From Massilia sp. HP4 (GTDB taxonomy: Bacteria; Pseudomonadota; Gammaproteobacteria; Burkholderiales; Burkholderiaceae_D), in assembly GCF_005222695.1 (NCBI RefSeq), contig NZ_STGG01000048.1, positions 186,001 through 250,000 of the forward strand: 64,000 bases of DNA, given 5' to 3'. The position numbers and the translations under genes were made by a program. Positions 19,401 through 28,775 of the stretch are shown here, in pieces (position 1 is the stretch's first letter; every line of letters starts with the position of its first letter). The notes below the pieces were generated by a model. That model ran no database searches. It had not been told where the DNA came from and was given only the letters and a program-made list of their open reading frames with translations.

Positions 19401-21681
19401 TTTCGTCGCCGTCACGCCGGATGAAGCGGTGCTGGCCGAGGCGGCGCCCGAACCGGAATCGACTCCGGAACCCGAGCCCGAGCTGGTCGGCGCCAGCCAT
19501 GCCGACGAGATCGACCCGGACCTGCTGCCGGTATTCCTGGAAGAAGGTGCCGACCTGCTGCCACGCATCGGCCACGACCTGCGCCAGTGGCGCTCGGCGC
19601 CATCCAATGCCGCGATCGCGCAAGGCATGCAGCGCGACCTGCACACGGTCAAGGGCAGCGCGCGCATGGCCGGTGCGATGCGCCTGGGCCAGCACGCGCA
19701 CGAGCTGGAAACCCAGATCGAGAACATGGTCCATGCCGGCACCTCGACCTTGCCGGCCACCGCCTTCGACGAGCTGCTGGCCAACTACGACGCGGCGATG
19801 CTGCTGTTCGAGCAGTTGCAGCAGCCGGCCGCCGGCGCGCCACAGTCTGCGCCGCAAGCCGAGGCGGCTGCTGCCCCGGCCGAACCGGCCCGTTCGCCGC
19901 TGGTGCGGGTGCGCGCCGACATCCTCGACCGCGTGGTGAACCAGGCGGGCGAAGTGTCGATTACGCGCTCGCGCCTGGAAAACCAGATGGGCGCGCTCAA
20001 GGGTTCGCTGGGCGACTTCTCGGACAACGTCTCGCGCCTGCGGCGCCAGCTGCGCGAGATCGAGATGCAGGCCGAGTCGCAGATCGCTTCGCGCCTGTCG
20101 ATCGCCGGCGAGCGCGAATTCGATCCGCTCGAGTTCGACCGCTTCACGCGCCTGCAGGAACTGACGCGCATGCTGGCCGAGAGCGTCGACGACGTCGCCT
20201 CGTTCCAGGAAAGCCTGGCGCGCGCGGTCGATGGCGCCAACGAGGAACTGGCAAGCCAGGCGCGCATGACGCGCGACCTGCAGCGCGACCTGATGCGGGT
20301 ACGGATGGTGCCGTTCGCGAGTCTCTCGGAGCGCCTGTTCCGCGTCGCGCGCCAGACCGCGAAGGAAACCGACAAGCGCGTCAACCTCGACATCCGCGGC
20401 GGCAATGTCGAGATCGACCGCGGCGTGCTGGAACAGATGGCGGCGCCGTTCGAGCACCTGCTGAGGAATGCGATCGTGCACGGCATCGAGCCGCGCGCGG
20501 CGCGCCAGCAAGCGAACAAGTCTGAGACCGGCGAGCTGCTGGTGCAGGTCAGCCAGCACGGCAACGAAGTCGTGCTCGTGTTCGGCGACGACGGCGCCGG
20601 CCTGGACCTGGAGCGCATCCGCGCCAAGGCGCTGGCGGCCGGCCTGCTGGCCGAAGCAGACGAGGTATCCGACCAGGACGTGGCCGAGCTGATCTTCGAG
20701 CCGGGCTTCTCGACGGCCGACACGCTGACCGAACTGGCCGGCCGCGGCGTCGGCATGGACGTGGTGCGCTCCGAAGCCCAGGCGCTGGGCGGCCGGGTGG
20801 CGGTGGTGTCCGAACCAGGCCAGGGCGCGCGCTTCACGATCACCCTGCCGCTGACCCTCGCGGTCGCGCAAGTCGTGCTGGTGACGGCGGGCGGGCGCAC
20901 GCATGCGGTGCCGTCGACCCTGGTCGAGCGGGTAGAGCAGGTGCGCGAGCTCGACCTGGCGGCGGCGATCGAGGCCGGCAGCATCGTGCTGGGCGGAGAA
21001 ACGCTGGCGCTCCATGCCTTGCCTGGCCTGCTGGGCGAGGACGGGGACGATCGTCCCGCGGCCCAGCGCTCGACGCCGGTGCTGGTGCTGAACGGCGCCA
21101 GCCGCCGCATCGCGCTGCGCGTGGACGAGGTGCTGGGCAACCGCGAAGTGGTGGTCAAGAACATCGGCCCGCAACTGTCGCGGGTGCCGGGCATTGCCGG
21201 CGCGACGGTGCTGGGTTCGGGCGAGATCGTCCTGATCCTCGATCCGCTGGCCCTGGCGCAACAGCCCGAGGCGGCGGTGCGCGTGAAAAAGGAGGTAGTG
21301 CGCCAGGTGCGGCGGCCGACCGTGATGGTGGTCGACGATTCGCTGACCGTGCGCCGCGTGACCCAGCGCCTGCTCGAGCGCGAAGGCTATCGGGTGCAGC
21401 TGGCCAAGGACGGCGTCGAGGCGCTGGAATTGATGGGGCAGGGCGCGCCCGACCTGATGCTGGTCGATATCGAGATGCCGCGCATGGATGGCTTCGACCT
21501 GACGCGCAATGTGCGTGGTAACGAGGCAATTAGGGACATCCCGATCATCATGATCACCTCGCGCACGGCCGACAAGCACCGCAACGTGGCAATGGGGCTG
21601 GGCGTGAATGCCTATTACGGCAAGCCCTACCAGGAACCGGTGCTGCTGGCGGCGATCACGGAGCTGCTGCGGTCTTCCTGA
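16453..21681 (+). CDS. pilL: Hybrid CheA-like histidine kinase/response regulator of the Pil-Chp system
   Basis: A 1742-residue multidomain kinase (ChpA/PilL). Canonical Hpt sites are His648 (SFHTLKGSSRM), His819 (AAHTLAGTSAT) and His1064 (DLHTVKGSARM); HLHQAHGALQMVD near the N-terminus may be a degenerate fourth. Acidic linkers join them. The CheA dimerisation segment starts near residue 1155, followed by the ATPase domain with FEHLLRNAIVHGIE and DDGAGLDLERI, a CheW-like domain after residue 1460, and a C-terminal receiver with phospho-acceptor Asp1672 (LMLVDIEMPRMDG). Pseudomonas ChpA is larger with more Hpt-type sites. The last 26 bp overlap the convergent photolyase gene. Confidence 0.93.
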   Translation: MAIPSPTLNASLSRSSFDTGPLSWVIGEIRDALARASTSLREAAGRSPEAQPTLLLHAKTHLHQAHGALQMVDVEGVGVYTGAAEAVLDRFKDGQLPCTPDSVQVVLDAFGALGEYLDELLAGMPQQPARLFPYYRDMVERQRDVKVHPSDLLSLDLSALPGLPAPDGSGQADIAACRIRFEKALLPYLKAEDDAGRQVHAADLVAAIAPIAAAQDAPRARLFWQAMHAFASVVADGQVESDLYIKQLFGQVNLQLRRLAKGEQDAPEAMLRDALFFIAAAREPGPEARALRQALGLDGAVPPDYAERRYGKLDPHALQEAREALARTKSDWDRIAGVGKPDAQVEHDFNDALARLAGASEKLGAPALAQLLRELGRAASDSVQSGRDDQFGLEMAAAMLFVENGLDQLRQLPDDFSENAEAVGARLLALAAGETPPDAPHWQGELARQIQQGQTVAVLASEVKAGLRQIEKLLDDYYDDPGKRQVLDQAAPILHQLQGAFAILDQDQAVLAVDHVEEAVRALSASEADVTSQHASLHNIAQNIGALGFFADLLAQDSEAARGRFTFDLDKRLLRELPFEFVQARAEAPVDTAPTPVEPQADGVDAELLGIFIAEAQEVLAFVVETLPRAADEPGNQETLTLLRRSFHTLKGSSRMVDLEAFGATAAAIERVMNVWLADGRAATADLLALLAHAYAELDAWVAELAAGRTPDRDGAALIEAAARVQEGGPFEPLADEPLVLDDIIEAPALDDIPLLDEPLDLAGDDGVRRVGDLAIPQALHDVYLGETDTLCANLEQALDALRRGPDGDALQDALTAAHTLAGTSATVGYTALRDLAHALETTLEKLAAPGIQLEDSQFELFDATLSRMRTMLQVFTLGELAPGQPDLVGQLAALRERLASQQAAALYGQADPALAKQLDALFAAAYEQLLADPPAFEARQAPVLEPKKAVTDEVDDLFDSFLDDAFAAPELDQAVPQVQDAGFVAVTPDEAVLAEAAPEPESTPEPEPELVGASHADEIDPDLLPVFLEEGADLLPRIGHDLRQWRSAPSNAAIAQGMQRDLHTVKGSARMAGAMRLGQHAHELETQIENMVHAGTSTLPATAFDELLANYDAAMLLFEQLQQPAAGAPQSAPQAEAAAAPAEPARSPLVRVRADILDRVVNQAGEVSITRSRLENQMGALKGSLGDFSDNVSRLRRQLREIEMQAESQIASRLSIAGEREFDPLEFDRFTRLQELTRMLAESVDDVASFQESLARAVDGANEELASQARMTRDLQRDLMRVRMVPFASLSERLFRVARQTAKETDKRVNLDIRGGNVEIDRGVLEQMAAPFEHLLRNAIVHGIEPRAARQQANKSETGELLVQVSQHGNEVVLVFGDDGAGLDLERIRAKALAAGLLAEADEVSDQDVAELIFEPGFSTADTLTELAGRGVGMDVVRSEAQALGGRVAVVSEPGQGARFTITLPLTLAVAQVVLVTAGGRTHAVPSTLVERVEQVRELDLAAAIEAGSIVLGGETLALHALPGLLGEDGDDRPAAQRSTPVLVLNGASRRIALRVDEVLGNREVVVKNIGPQLSRVPGIAGATVLGSGEIVLILDPLALAQQPEAAVRVKKEVVRQVRRPTVMVVDDSLTVRRVTQRLLEREGYRVQLAKDGVEALELMGQGAPDLMLVDIEMPRMDGFDLTRNVRGNEAIRDIPIIMITSRTADKHRNVAMGLGVNAYYGKPYQEPVLLAAITELLRSS

Positions 21682-23113
21682 CCACCGCAAACCGCTCCAG
21701 TGTGCGCCTGCGCGCCGCGTCGTGGTCCACGACCGGCGCCGGATAATCCTTCCCCAGCACCACGCCGCGCTCGGCCAGCAGCTCGGGCTTGACCTGCCAC
21801 GGTGCGTGGATCTGCTTGCCGTCGAGCTGCGCCAGTTGCGGCAGATGGCGCCGGATAAACTCCCCGCGCGCATCGAAGCGCGTCGATTGCGTCACCGGAT
21901 TGAAGATCCTGAACCAGGGCTGCGCATCGCAGCCGGTCGACGCCGCCCATTGCCAGCCGCCGTTGTTCGACGCCAGCTCGTAGTCGTTCAGCTTCAGCGC
22001 AAAATAGGCTTCGCCGCGGCGCCAGTCGATGCCGAGGTCCTTGGTCAGGAAACTGGCGGTCACCATGCGCAGCCGGTTGTGCATGAAGCCCGTCGTGTTC
22101 AGCTGCACCATCGCGGCGTCGACCAGCGGATACCCGGTGCGGCCCTCGCACCAGGCCGCGAACAACGCATCTGCATCGGCGCCATCGTCCCATTGCACGG
22201 CATCGAAGGCCGGCTTGAAGGAACGCTCGGCCACGTGCGGGTTCTGCGCCAGCACCATCGCATAGAAATCGCGCCAGATGAGTTCCGACAGCCACACCGC
22301 GGCGCCATTGCCGCCGGCGCCCGACAGCATCAATTGCTGCGCCGTGCGCACCAGGTGGCGGATCGAGGTGGTGCCGAAGCGCAGGTGCGTCGACAGCCGC
22401 GAGGTGCCATCCTCGGCCGGGAAATCGCGCGCGCGGCCGTAGTCGGCGATATCCATCACGAAGGCCTCGAACAGTGCTTCCGCGCCCTCCATGCCGGCCG
22501 GCAGCGGCGGCTCGCCCGCATCGAAGCCGATGTCTTCCAGCGCCGGCAAGGCCGATGGCGACGCAGGCGGCGCGAAGGCATGCGCGTACATATCGACCGG
22601 ATACGCCGCCAGCGTCTCGGGCCGCGCCGCCAGCCGCTTGAGCCAGGCATTCTTGTAGGGCGTGAATACCGAGAACGGCTGCCCCGCCAGGGTCAGCACT
22701 TCATCCTTCTCGAAGATGACCTGGTCCTTGTACGCGTGGAAGGCGCGGCCCTGCGCGGCAAGCTGCGCGGCCACGTCGGCATCGCGCACGATGGCCAGCG
22801 GTTCAACATCGGTGCACACGTGCACGGCATCGACCTCCAGCGCCTTCGCCATTGCAGGCAGCGCATCCCGGGCGCTGCCATGACGCACGATCAGGTAGCC
22901 TCCCAGACGACGCAGTTCCGCATCCAGGCTGGCCAGGCTGGCGTGTATGAAGCGTAGGCGGCGGTCGTCGCGCGGCAAGCCGGCGAGGATGTCGGTGTCA
23001 TACACGAAAACGCAGTACACCTGTTGCGACGACCGCAAGGCTTGATGCAGGGCGGCATGGTCGAATGCGCGCAGATCGCGTCGGAACCAGACTAAAGACT
23101 TGCTCAAATTCAT
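21656..23113 (-). CDS. phrB: Deoxyribodipyrimidine photolyase (class I CPD photolyase)
   Basis: A 485-residue flavoprotein that repairs cyclobutane pyrimidine dimers with blue light. The N-terminal antenna domain opens with SLVWFRRDLRAFDHAAL. The FAD domain contains WRDFYAMVLAQNP, TGYPLVDAAMVQLNTTGFMH, NRLRMVTASFLTKDLGIDW and NNGGWQWAASTGCDAQPWFR, all class I CPD signatures. The ATG at 23113 is preferred over a TTG 18 bp upstream. Its stop lies 26 bp inside the pilL coding end on the opposite strand, a tail-to-tail overlap. Confidence 0.94.
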   Translation of the reverse strand: MNLSKSLVWFRRDLRAFDHAALHQALRSSQQVYCVFVYDTDILAGLPRDDRRLRFIHASLASLDAELRRLGGYLIVRHGSARDALPAMAKALEVDAVHVCTDVEPLAIVRDADVAAQLAAQGRAFHAYKDQVIFEKDEVLTLAGQPFSVFTPYKNAWLKRLAARPETLAAYPVDMYAHAFAPPASPSALPALEDIGFDAGEPPLPAGMEGAEALFEAFVMDIADYGRARDFPAEDGTSRLSTHLRFGTTSIRHLVRTAQQLMLSGAGGNGAAVWLSELIWRDFYAMVLAQNPHVAERSFKPAFDAVQWDDGADADALFAAWCEGRTGYPLVDAAMVQLNTTGFMHNRLRMVTASFLTKDLGIDWRRGEAYFALKLNDYELASNNGGWQWAASTGCDAQPWFRIFNPVTQSTRFDARGEFIRRHLPQLAQLDGKQIHAPWQVKPELLAERGVVLGKDYPAPVVDHDAARRRTLERFAVVRKTAAAP

Positions 23114-23313
23114 CACTGTGTGCAGGGTCAAGGCGGGAGCAGATTTTACTGTCTAGGATCGGACCGTGGTGTCCCGCAGCGTCCTCGTGGTCATGCTTCC
23201 GAGGGTCCCCGGACCAAATAGGTGTAAACTAGGGAAAAGCGTAACGTTGTGCTGCAGAACCTTGGCAGTCGATCATGTTTTAACGCAAGAGTGCGCCTTT
23301 TGAGAGTATCCGT

Positions 23314-23970
23314 ATGAAAAAAACCAAAGTTGGCAAAACTCTACCGATGCCGGGTATGCCCCGGGAACAGGACGATACGCTCGCGAAGGCGGGCCCGGCA
23401 GCATCAGGGCTCAATCTTGCGAACCACTTCCTGATCGCCATGCCATCGATCCAGGACCCGATCTTCGGCGGCACTGTCGTCTATGTCTGCGAGCATAACG
23501 ACAAGGGCGTGCTGGGCGTGGTCATCAACAAGCCGACCGACATGACGATGGAAACCCTGTTCGACCGCGTCGACCTGAAGCTGGCCGAAGGCCTGCGCGC
23601 GACCGTGGTCGACGAGCCGATCATGTTCGGCGGACCGGTGCAAGACGATCGCGGCTTCGTGCTGCATTCGCCGGGCGGGCGCTATTCGTCCTCGCTCTCG
23701 GTCACCGACGACGTCGCCTTCACGACCTCGATCGACGTGTTGGAAGCCGTCGCCAGCGGCGGCGGACCGGCGCGCATGCTGGTCTCGATCGGCTATGCCG
23801 GCTGGAGCCCCGGCCAGCTCGAAGAAGAAATCTCGCGCAACGGCTGGCTGACGGTGGGCGCCGACGCGCGCGTGCTGTTCGACCTGCCGATCGAAGAACG
23901 CTATCACGCCGCCATCAAACTGCTGGGGATCGATCCTTTCATGCTTGCCACCGAAGCCGGCCATGCGTAA
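23314..23970 (+). CDS. YqgE/AlgH family protein (UPF0301)
   Basis: A 218-residue cytoplasmic protein. The conserved block begins at LANHFLIAMPSIQDPIFGG, followed by VVYVCEHNDKGVLGVVINKP and FGGPVQDDRGFVLH. The first ~35 residues are a lineage-specific extension, so the true start could be an internal ATG. The biochemical role of the family is not established; AlgH in Pseudomonas influences alginate genes. It is first in the run yqgE-ruvX-pyrR-pyrB-pyrC', a conserved order. Confidence 0.9.
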   Translation: MKKTKVGKTLPMPGMPREQDDTLAKAGPAASGLNLANHFLIAMPSIQDPIFGGTVVYVCEHNDKGVLGVVINKPTDMTMETLFDRVDLKLAEGLRATVVDEPIMFGGPVQDDRGFVLHSPGGRYSSSLSVTDDVAFTTSIDVLEAVASGGGPARMLVSIGYAGWSPGQLEEEISRNGWLTVGADARVLFDLPIEERYHAAIKLLGIDPFMLATEAGHA

Positions 23971-23984
23971 AACGCTGTACGTGC

Positions 23985-24377
23985 ATGGTTGATATCGTTC
24001 TCGGCTTCGACTTCGGCGTCAAGCGGATCGGCATCGCCATGGGCAACACCCTGACCGGGCAGGCGCAGCCGCTGCGCGTCATTGCCGCGATCGACAACGC
24101 CACCCGCTTCAAGATCATCGGCGAGCTGATTGCCGAGTGGTCGCCGGCGCGCCTGGTGGTGGGCGAGCCGCGCCATCCCGACGGCGCCGAGCACGACATG
24201 ACCCTGCGCAGCCGCCGCTTCGCCAACCAGCTGCATGGCCGCTTCAACCTGCCGGTCGAGCTGGTCGACGAACGTTATTCGTCGGCCGTGATCGCATCGA
24301 AGCGTGGCGATGTCATCGACGACAAGGCGGCCGCCATTATTTTGCAACAGTATTTTGACGCATTTTCTTCCACCTGA
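23985..24377 (+). CDS. ruvX: Putative pre-16S rRNA nuclease / Holliday junction resolvase-like protein
   Basis: A 130-residue YqgF/RuvX protein of the RNase H-like fold. The acidic metal ligands are in VLGFDFGVKRIGIA and VDERYSSAVI, with a third in the final DDKAAAIILQQYFD segment; VVGEPRHPDGAEHDM is the family's central motif. It is thought to trim the 5' end of 16S rRNA. It starts 14 bp after yqgE, and its TGA shares one base with the pyrR ATG. Confidence 0.93.
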   Translation: MVDIVLGFDFGVKRIGIAMGNTLTGQAQPLRVIAAIDNATRFKIIGELIAEWSPARLVVGEPRHPDGAEHDMTLRSRRFANQLHGRFNLPVELVDERYSSAVIASKRGDVIDDKAAAIILQQYFDAFSST

Positions 24378-24907
24378 TGCCTACAACTAATCCCAATCTT
24401 GACGCCGAAGCGCTGTATCGCGAGCTGCTGGCCCAGGTCCGCGCAGGCCTCGATGGCGTGCAGGATGCCGCCATCGTCGGCATCCATTCCGGCGGCGCCT
24501 GGCTCGCCGAGCGCCTGGCGCGCGACCTGGATCTCACCGCCCGCCTGGGTTCGATCGACGTCTCGTTCTACCGCGACGACTATGCACGCAAGGGCCTGCA
24601 TCCCGATGTGAAACCGACCCACATCCGCTTCGCGGTCGACGGCGCGATGGTCGTGCTGGTCGACGACGTGCTGCAGACGGGCCGCACCACGCGCGCCGCG
24701 ATCAATGTGCTGTTCGACTACGGTCGTCCGGCCTGCATCAAACTGGCCGCGCTGGCCGACCGCGGCGGGCGCGAGCTGCCGGTGGCGGCCGATTTCGTCG
24801 GCATCCGCGCCTCGCTCGAGGCCAACCAGTCGCTGTGCCTGCAGCGCGACGACACAGGCCAACTCTCGCTGACCATCGAAGAAGACAATGCCGATCCTGC
24901 AAAATAA
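24377..24907 (+). CDS. pyrR: PyrR-like pyrimidine regulatory protein / uracil phosphoribosyltransferase
   Basis: A 176-residue type I phosphoribosyltransferase. The PRPP loop reads [17 protein letters not shown], and the N-terminal [15 protein letters not shown] and [10 protein letters not shown] match PyrR. In Gram-positives PyrR binds pyr mRNA; whether it regulates here is unknown, and no pyr anti-terminator was seen upstream of pyrB, whose start lies inside this gene (20-bp overlap). It may act mainly as a uracil salvage enzyme. Confidence 0.9.
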   Translation: MPTTNPNLDAEALYRELLAQVRAGLDGVQDAAIVGIHSGGAWLAERLARDLDLTARLGSIDVSFYRDDYARKGLHPDVKPTHIRFAVDGAMVVLVDDVLQTGRTTRAAINVLFDYGRPACIKLAALADRGGRELPVAADFVGIRASLEANQSLCLQRDDTGQLSLTIEEDNADPAK

Positions 24908-25862
24908 TCCGCAACTGAACAAGAACGGCGAGCTGCAGCACCTGCTCACCATCGAGGGACTCAAGAAGTCGCACATCGACCACATCCTCGACACCGCATC
25001 GAGCTTCGTCGGCATCTCCGACCGCGAAGTCAAGAAGGTCCCGCTCATGCGCGGCAAGAGCGTGTTCAACCTGTTCTTCGAAAACTCGACGCGCACCCGC
25101 ACCACCTTCGAGATCGCCTCCAAGCGCCTGTCGGCCGACGTGATCAACCTGAACATCCAGGCCTCGTCGACCACCAAGGGCGAGTCGCTGCTCGACACGA
25201 TCGACAACCTGGCCGCGATGCACGCCGATATGTTCGTGGTACGCCACTCGCAGTCGGGCGCGCCGTACATGATCGCCCAGCACCTGAACCGCACCCGCTC
25301 GGACGTGCACGTGGTGAACGCCGGCGACGGCCGCCACGCCCACCCGACCCAGGGCCTGCTGGACATGTACACGATCCGGCACTACAAGAAAGACTTTACG
25401 AACCTGCGCGTGGCCATCGTCGGCGATATCTTGCACAGCCGCGTGGCGCGCTCCGACATCCACGCCCTGACCACGCTGGGCGTGCCCGAAGTGCGCGCCA
25501 TCGGCCCGCACACGCTGCTGCCGGGCGGCCTGGATCAAATGGGCGTGCGCACCTTCACGAACATGGATGAAGGCCTGAAGGACGTCGACGTCATCATCAT
25601 GCTGCGCCTGCAGAACGAGCGCATGAGCGGCGCGCTGCTGCCGTCGGCGCAAGAATACTTCAAGAGCTACGGCCTGACGCCCGAGCGCCTGGCGCTGGCA
25701 AAACCGGACGCGATCGTGATGCACCCGGGCCCGATGAACCGCGGCGTCGAGATCGATTCGGCGGTGGCGGACGGCGCCCAGGCGGTGATCCTGCCGCAGG
25801 TGACCTTCGGGATCGCGGTACGGATGGCGGTGATGAGCATTTTGGCAGGAACCCACGCATGA
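24888..25862 (+). CDS. pyrB: Aspartate carbamoyltransferase catalytic subunit
   Basis: A 324-residue enzyme that condenses carbamoyl phosphate and aspartate in de novo pyrimidine synthesis. The carbamoyl-phosphate motif [12 protein letters not shown], the KGESLLDT loop, [11 protein letters not shown] and the late [11 protein letters not shown] are present. The start lies 20 bp inside pyrR, and the stop overlaps the pyrC' ATG by 4 bp. With no pyrI regulatory gene nearby and an inactive-looking dihydroorotase partner downstream, this looks like the class A dodecameric ATCase arrangement of Pseudomonas. Confidence 0.95.
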   Translation: MPILQNNPQLNKNGELQHLLTIEGLKKSHIDHILDTASSFVGISDREVKKVPLMRGKSVFNLFFENSTRTRTTFEIASKRLSADVINLNIQASSTTKGESLLDTIDNLAAMHADMFVVRHSQSGAPYMIAQHLNRTRSDVHVVNAGDGRHAHPTQGLLDMYTIRHYKKDFTNLRVAIVGDILHSRVARSDIHALTTLGVPEVRAIGPHTLLPGGLDQMGVRTFTNMDEGLKDVDVIIMLRLQNERMSGALLPSAQEYFKSYGLTPERLALAKPDAIVMHPGPMNRGVEIDSAVADGAQAVILPQVTFGIAVRMAVMSILAGTHA

Positions 25863-27142
25863 AACTTCATATCAAGAACGGGCGAGTGATCGACCCGGCG
25901 AACGGCGTCGACGCCGCGCAAGACCTGTTCATTGTCGACGGCAAGATCGCGGCCCTTGGCACTGCGCCGCAAGGCTTCACCGCCGACCGGGCCATCGATG
26001 CCAGCGGCCTGGTGGTCGCCCCCGGCCTGGTCGACCTGTCGGCGCGCCTGCGCGAGCCCGGCTACGAATACAAGGCCACCCTGGAGTCTGAGCTGCAAGC
26101 TGCGATGCAGGGCGGCGTGACGACGCTCGTGTGCCCGCCCGACACCGATCCGGTGCTCGACGAACCGGGCCTGGTCGAGATGCTCAAGCACCGCGCGCGC
26201 ATGCTCGATCAAGCCAATGTGCATCCGCTGGGCGCGTTGACCGTGGGCCTGAAAGGCCAGGCGCTGACCGAGATGGCCGAACTGACCGAAGCCGGCTGCA
26301 TTGGCTTCGCCCAGGCCGAGGAACCGGTGCTGGACACGGTCGTGCTGCTGCGCGCCATGCAGTACGCCAAGACCTTCGGTTATACCGTGTGGCTGCGTCC
26401 GCAAGACGCGCACATCGGCCGCGGCGGCGTGGCCCACAGCGGCCCCCTGGCGTCGCGCCTGGGCCTGTCGGGCGTGCCGGTGATGTCCGAGACCATCGCG
26501 CTGCACACGATCTTCGAGCTGATGCGCGCCACCGGCGCGCGCGTGCACCTTTGCCGCATCTCGTCCGGCGCCGGCCTGGAGTTGATCCGCGCCGCCAAGA
26601 AAGAGGGCCTGGACGTCAGTTGCGACGTCGGTGTGCACCACCTGCACATGACCGACGCCGACATCGGCTTCTTCGATTCCAACGCGCGCCTGACCCCGCC
26701 GCTGCGCGCCCAGCGCGACCGCGACGCGATCCGCGCGGCGGTGCTCGATGGCACCGTGGATGCGGTCTGCTCCGACCATACCCCGGTCGACGACGACGAA
26801 AAGCTGCTGCCGTTCGGCGAAGCCTCGCCCGGCGCCACCGGCCTGGAACTGCTGCTGTCATTGACGCTCAAGTGGGCCGAGGACCAGCCGGATGCGGCCA
26901 AGGCGCTGCCACTGGCGATCAGCCGCATCACCCGCGACGCGGCCCGCATCGCCGGCCTGCCGGCCGGCACCCTGGGCGTCGGCGCCGCGGCCGACGTGGT
27001 GCTGTTCGATCCGAACGCGCGCTGGAAGGTCGACGGCAAGACCCTGGCCAGCCAGGGCAAGCACACGCCTTTCCTCGGCTACGAACTGGCCGGCCAGGTC
27101 AAGGCCACCATCGTGCGCGGCCGCGTGGCCTACCAGCGCTGA
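25859..27142 (+). CDS. pyrX: Dihydroorotase-like protein PyrC' (probably catalytically inactive)
   Basis: A 427-residue amidohydrolase-fold protein of the PyrC type. Active dihydroorotases carry D-x-H-x-H-L-R near residue 60. Here the segment reads [10 protein letters not shown], so the two zinc-binding His are replaced by Ser61 and Arg63. Later blocks such as [17 protein letters not shown] and [12 protein letters not shown] survive. In Pseudomonas an inactive PyrC' is structurally required for the PyrB complex, and the tight pyrB overlap here fits that. A separate active dihydroorotase should exist elsewhere in the genome. Confidence 0.88.
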   Translation: MKLHIKNGRVIDPANGVDAAQDLFIVDGKIAALGTAPQGFTADRAIDASGLVVAPGLVDLSARLREPGYEYKATLESELQAAMQGGVTTLVCPPDTDPVLDEPGLVEMLKHRARMLDQANVHPLGALTVGLKGQALTEMAELTEAGCIGFAQAEEPVLDTVVLLRAMQYAKTFGYTVWLRPQDAHIGRGGVAHSGPLASRLGLSGVPVMSETIALHTIFELMRATGARVHLCRISSGAGLELIRAAKKEGLDVSCDVGVHHLHMTDADIGFFDSNARLTPPLRAQRDRDAIRAAVLDGTVDAVCSDHTPVDDDEKLLPFGEASPGATGLELLLSLTLKWAEDQPDAAKALPLAISRITRDAARIAGLPAGTLGVGAAADVVLFDPNARWKVDGKTLASQGKHTPFLGYELAGQVKATIVRGRVAYQR

Positions 27143-27166
27143 TCCATCCTGGACGAGGGCTACCAT

Positions 27167-27202
27167 ATGGGGCCTTCGTCCTTCATGTATCCATCATCTT
27201 GA
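27167..27202 (+). other. Possible 11-codon leader ORF coupled to plsC
   Basis: ATG at 27167 with GAGGG about 7 bp upstream encodes [11 protein letters not shown] and stops at TGA 27200-27202. That stop overlaps the TTG proposed as the plsC start (TTGA). It could serve to couple translation to a weak start codon. It may also be chance; no conservation data are available. Confidence 0.3.
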
Positions 27203-27930
27203 AAATCCGGCTTGCCTGGCGCCTCGCGCGCGTCGCCGTCCATCTGTGCGAGGGACTGGCGACCTGCGCACTGGTGTTTCCCTTCGCGTCGTCCAGCTTG
27301 CGCGCGCGCCTGACGCGCGGCTGGTCGCGCCGCCTGCTGCGCCTGTGCCGCGTGCAGGTCGAGCATGCCGGCGGCGTGCCGGCGCTCGAGCACTCGCTGG
27401 TGGTGGCCAACCACGTGTCCTGGCTCGACATCTTCGTCATCAACGCCCTCGATCCCTGCCGCTTCGTGGCCAAGGCCGAGATCCGGTCCTGGCCGGTGAT
27501 GGGCTGGCTGGCGGCCGGCGCCGGCACGGTGTTCATCGCGCGCGGCAACCGGCGCGAGCTGCGCCATGTGTTCAAGGGCCTGGTCGAGGTGCTGCAAAAA
27601 GGGGAGCGGGTCGCCTTGTTCCCGGAAGGGACCACCGGCCTGCAGGGCCAGGTGCTGCCCTTCCACGCCAACCTGTTCGAGGCCGCGATCGACGCCGGCG
27701 TGCCGGTGCAGCCGTATGCGCTGTCGTACGTCGACGCGACCGGCGCGATCCACCCGTCGATCGAGTACGTGGGCGACACGACCTTCGTCGACAGCCTGCT
27801 GCGCATCCTGCAGGGCCCACCGGTGACGGCGCGCCTGGCCTGCCTGGCGCCGCTCGAGAGCGTCGGTGCGCACCGGCGCGAGCTGGCGCTGGCGGCGCAA
27901 GAGGCGGTGGCCGCCGCGGTGAAAATTTAA
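27199..27930 (+). CDS. plsC: 1-acyl-sn-glycerol-3-phosphate acyltransferase
   Basis: A 243-residue PlsC-family membrane-associated enzyme that acylates lysophosphatidic acid to phosphatidic acid. An N-terminal hydrophobic segment (about residues 10-30) precedes the catalytic [10 protein letters not shown] (HxxxxD), [10 protein letters not shown] and [16 protein letters not shown] (EGTT) blocks. No in-frame ATG exists upstream of the domain; TTG at 27199 gives the natural length. Its stop overlaps the convergent apaH stop by 3 bp. Confidence 0.85.
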   Translation: MKIRLAWRLARVAVHLCEGLATCALVFPFASSSLRARLTRGWSRRLLRLCRVQVEHAGGVPALEHSLVVANHVSWLDIFVINALDPCRFVAKAEIRSWPVMGWLAAGAGTVFIARGNRRELRHVFKGLVEVLQKGERVALFPEGTTGLQGQVLPFHANLFEAAIDAGVPVQPYALSYVDATGAIHPSIEYVGDTTFVDSLLRILQGPPVTARLACLAPLESVGAHRRELALAAQEAVAAAVKI

Positions 27931-28775
27931 CGTTTCTTGCCACCGTGTTCCCGGTACTCGGGACAATCCACCTGCAACAAGGTGCGATCGTCCAGGCACA
28001 CCGCCGTCAATTTGCCGCCCCATACGCAGCCGCTATCGAGGCCGATCAGGTTCGGCCGCTGCACCAGGCCCAGCGCCGACCAGTGGCCGAACACCACGGT
28101 GACATCCTGGGTCTGGCGCCCCGGCAGGTCGAACCAGGGCAAGAGGCCGCTGCCGGCCGGGCCGGCGTCGCTTTCCTTGTGCTTGAAATCCATCGTGCCG
28201 TCCGGTGCGCACAGGCGCATGCGGGTGAGTGCGTTGACGATGCAGCGCAGGCGTTCATGGCCGACCAGGCCATCGTCCCAGCGGTCCGGCAGGTTGCCGT
28301 ACATCGCGCCGAGGAAGTCGAGCCAGTCGTCGCCGCGCAGCGCGGCCTCGACTTCGCCGGCCAGCGCCATGGTCTGGCGCGCATCCCATTGCGGCGCCAC
28401 GCCGGCGTGCACCAGCAGGTGGGCGTCGACGAATATCGCCAGCGGGCGTTGGCGCAGCCAGCCGACCAGCTGGTCGCGGTCGGGCGCGGCCAGGATCTCG
28501 TCGAGGGTGTCGGAGCGGCCGAGCCGCTGGGCGCCGGCCGCCACCGCGATCAGGTGCAGGTCGTGGTTGCCGAGCAGGGCTTCGATGCGGCCGCCGCTCG
28601 ATTCGGACAGCGCCTTCATGCGCCGCAGCGCGGTGAGCGAATCGGGGCCGCGATTGATCAGGTCGCCGACGAACAGGATACGGGCGTCGTTGCCCGCTTC
28701 GTCGAAGATGCAGTCGAGCAGCAGCTGCGCTTCGTGTGCGCAGCCCTGCAAGTCGCCAATGGCGTAGGTTTTCAT
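27927..28775 (-). CDS. apaH: Symmetrical bis(5'-nucleosyl)-tetraphosphatase
   Basis: A 282-residue metallophosphatase that hydrolyses Ap4A to two ADP and, in E. coli, removes NpN caps from RNA. The metal-binding blocks are [30 protein letters not shown] and, later, LVHAGVAP and FGHWSALGL. Length matches E. coli ApaH (280). It ends against plsC with overlapping stops, and no terminator hairpin is visible between them. Confidence 0.95.
   Translation of the reverse strand: MKTYAIGDLQGCAHEAQLLLDCIFDEAGNDARILFVGDLINRGPDSLTALRRMKALSESSGGRIEALLGNHDLHLIAVAAGAQRLGRSDTLDEILAAPDRDQLVGWLRQRPLAIFVDAHLLVHAGVAPQWDARQTMALAGEVEAALRGDDWLDFLGAMYGNLPDRWDDGLVGHERLRCIVNALTRMRLCAPDGTMDFKHKESDAGPAGSGLLPWFDLPGRQTQDVTVVFGHWSALGLVQRPNLIGLDSGCVWGGKLTAVCLDDRTLLQVDCPEYREHGGKKR

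Noticed and set aside
17008-21873. 1621-codon open frame antisense to pilL
   Set aside because: It mirrors the codon periodicity of the GC-rich kinase gene, lacks domains and is dominated by His/Arg/Gln composition typical of antisense frames.
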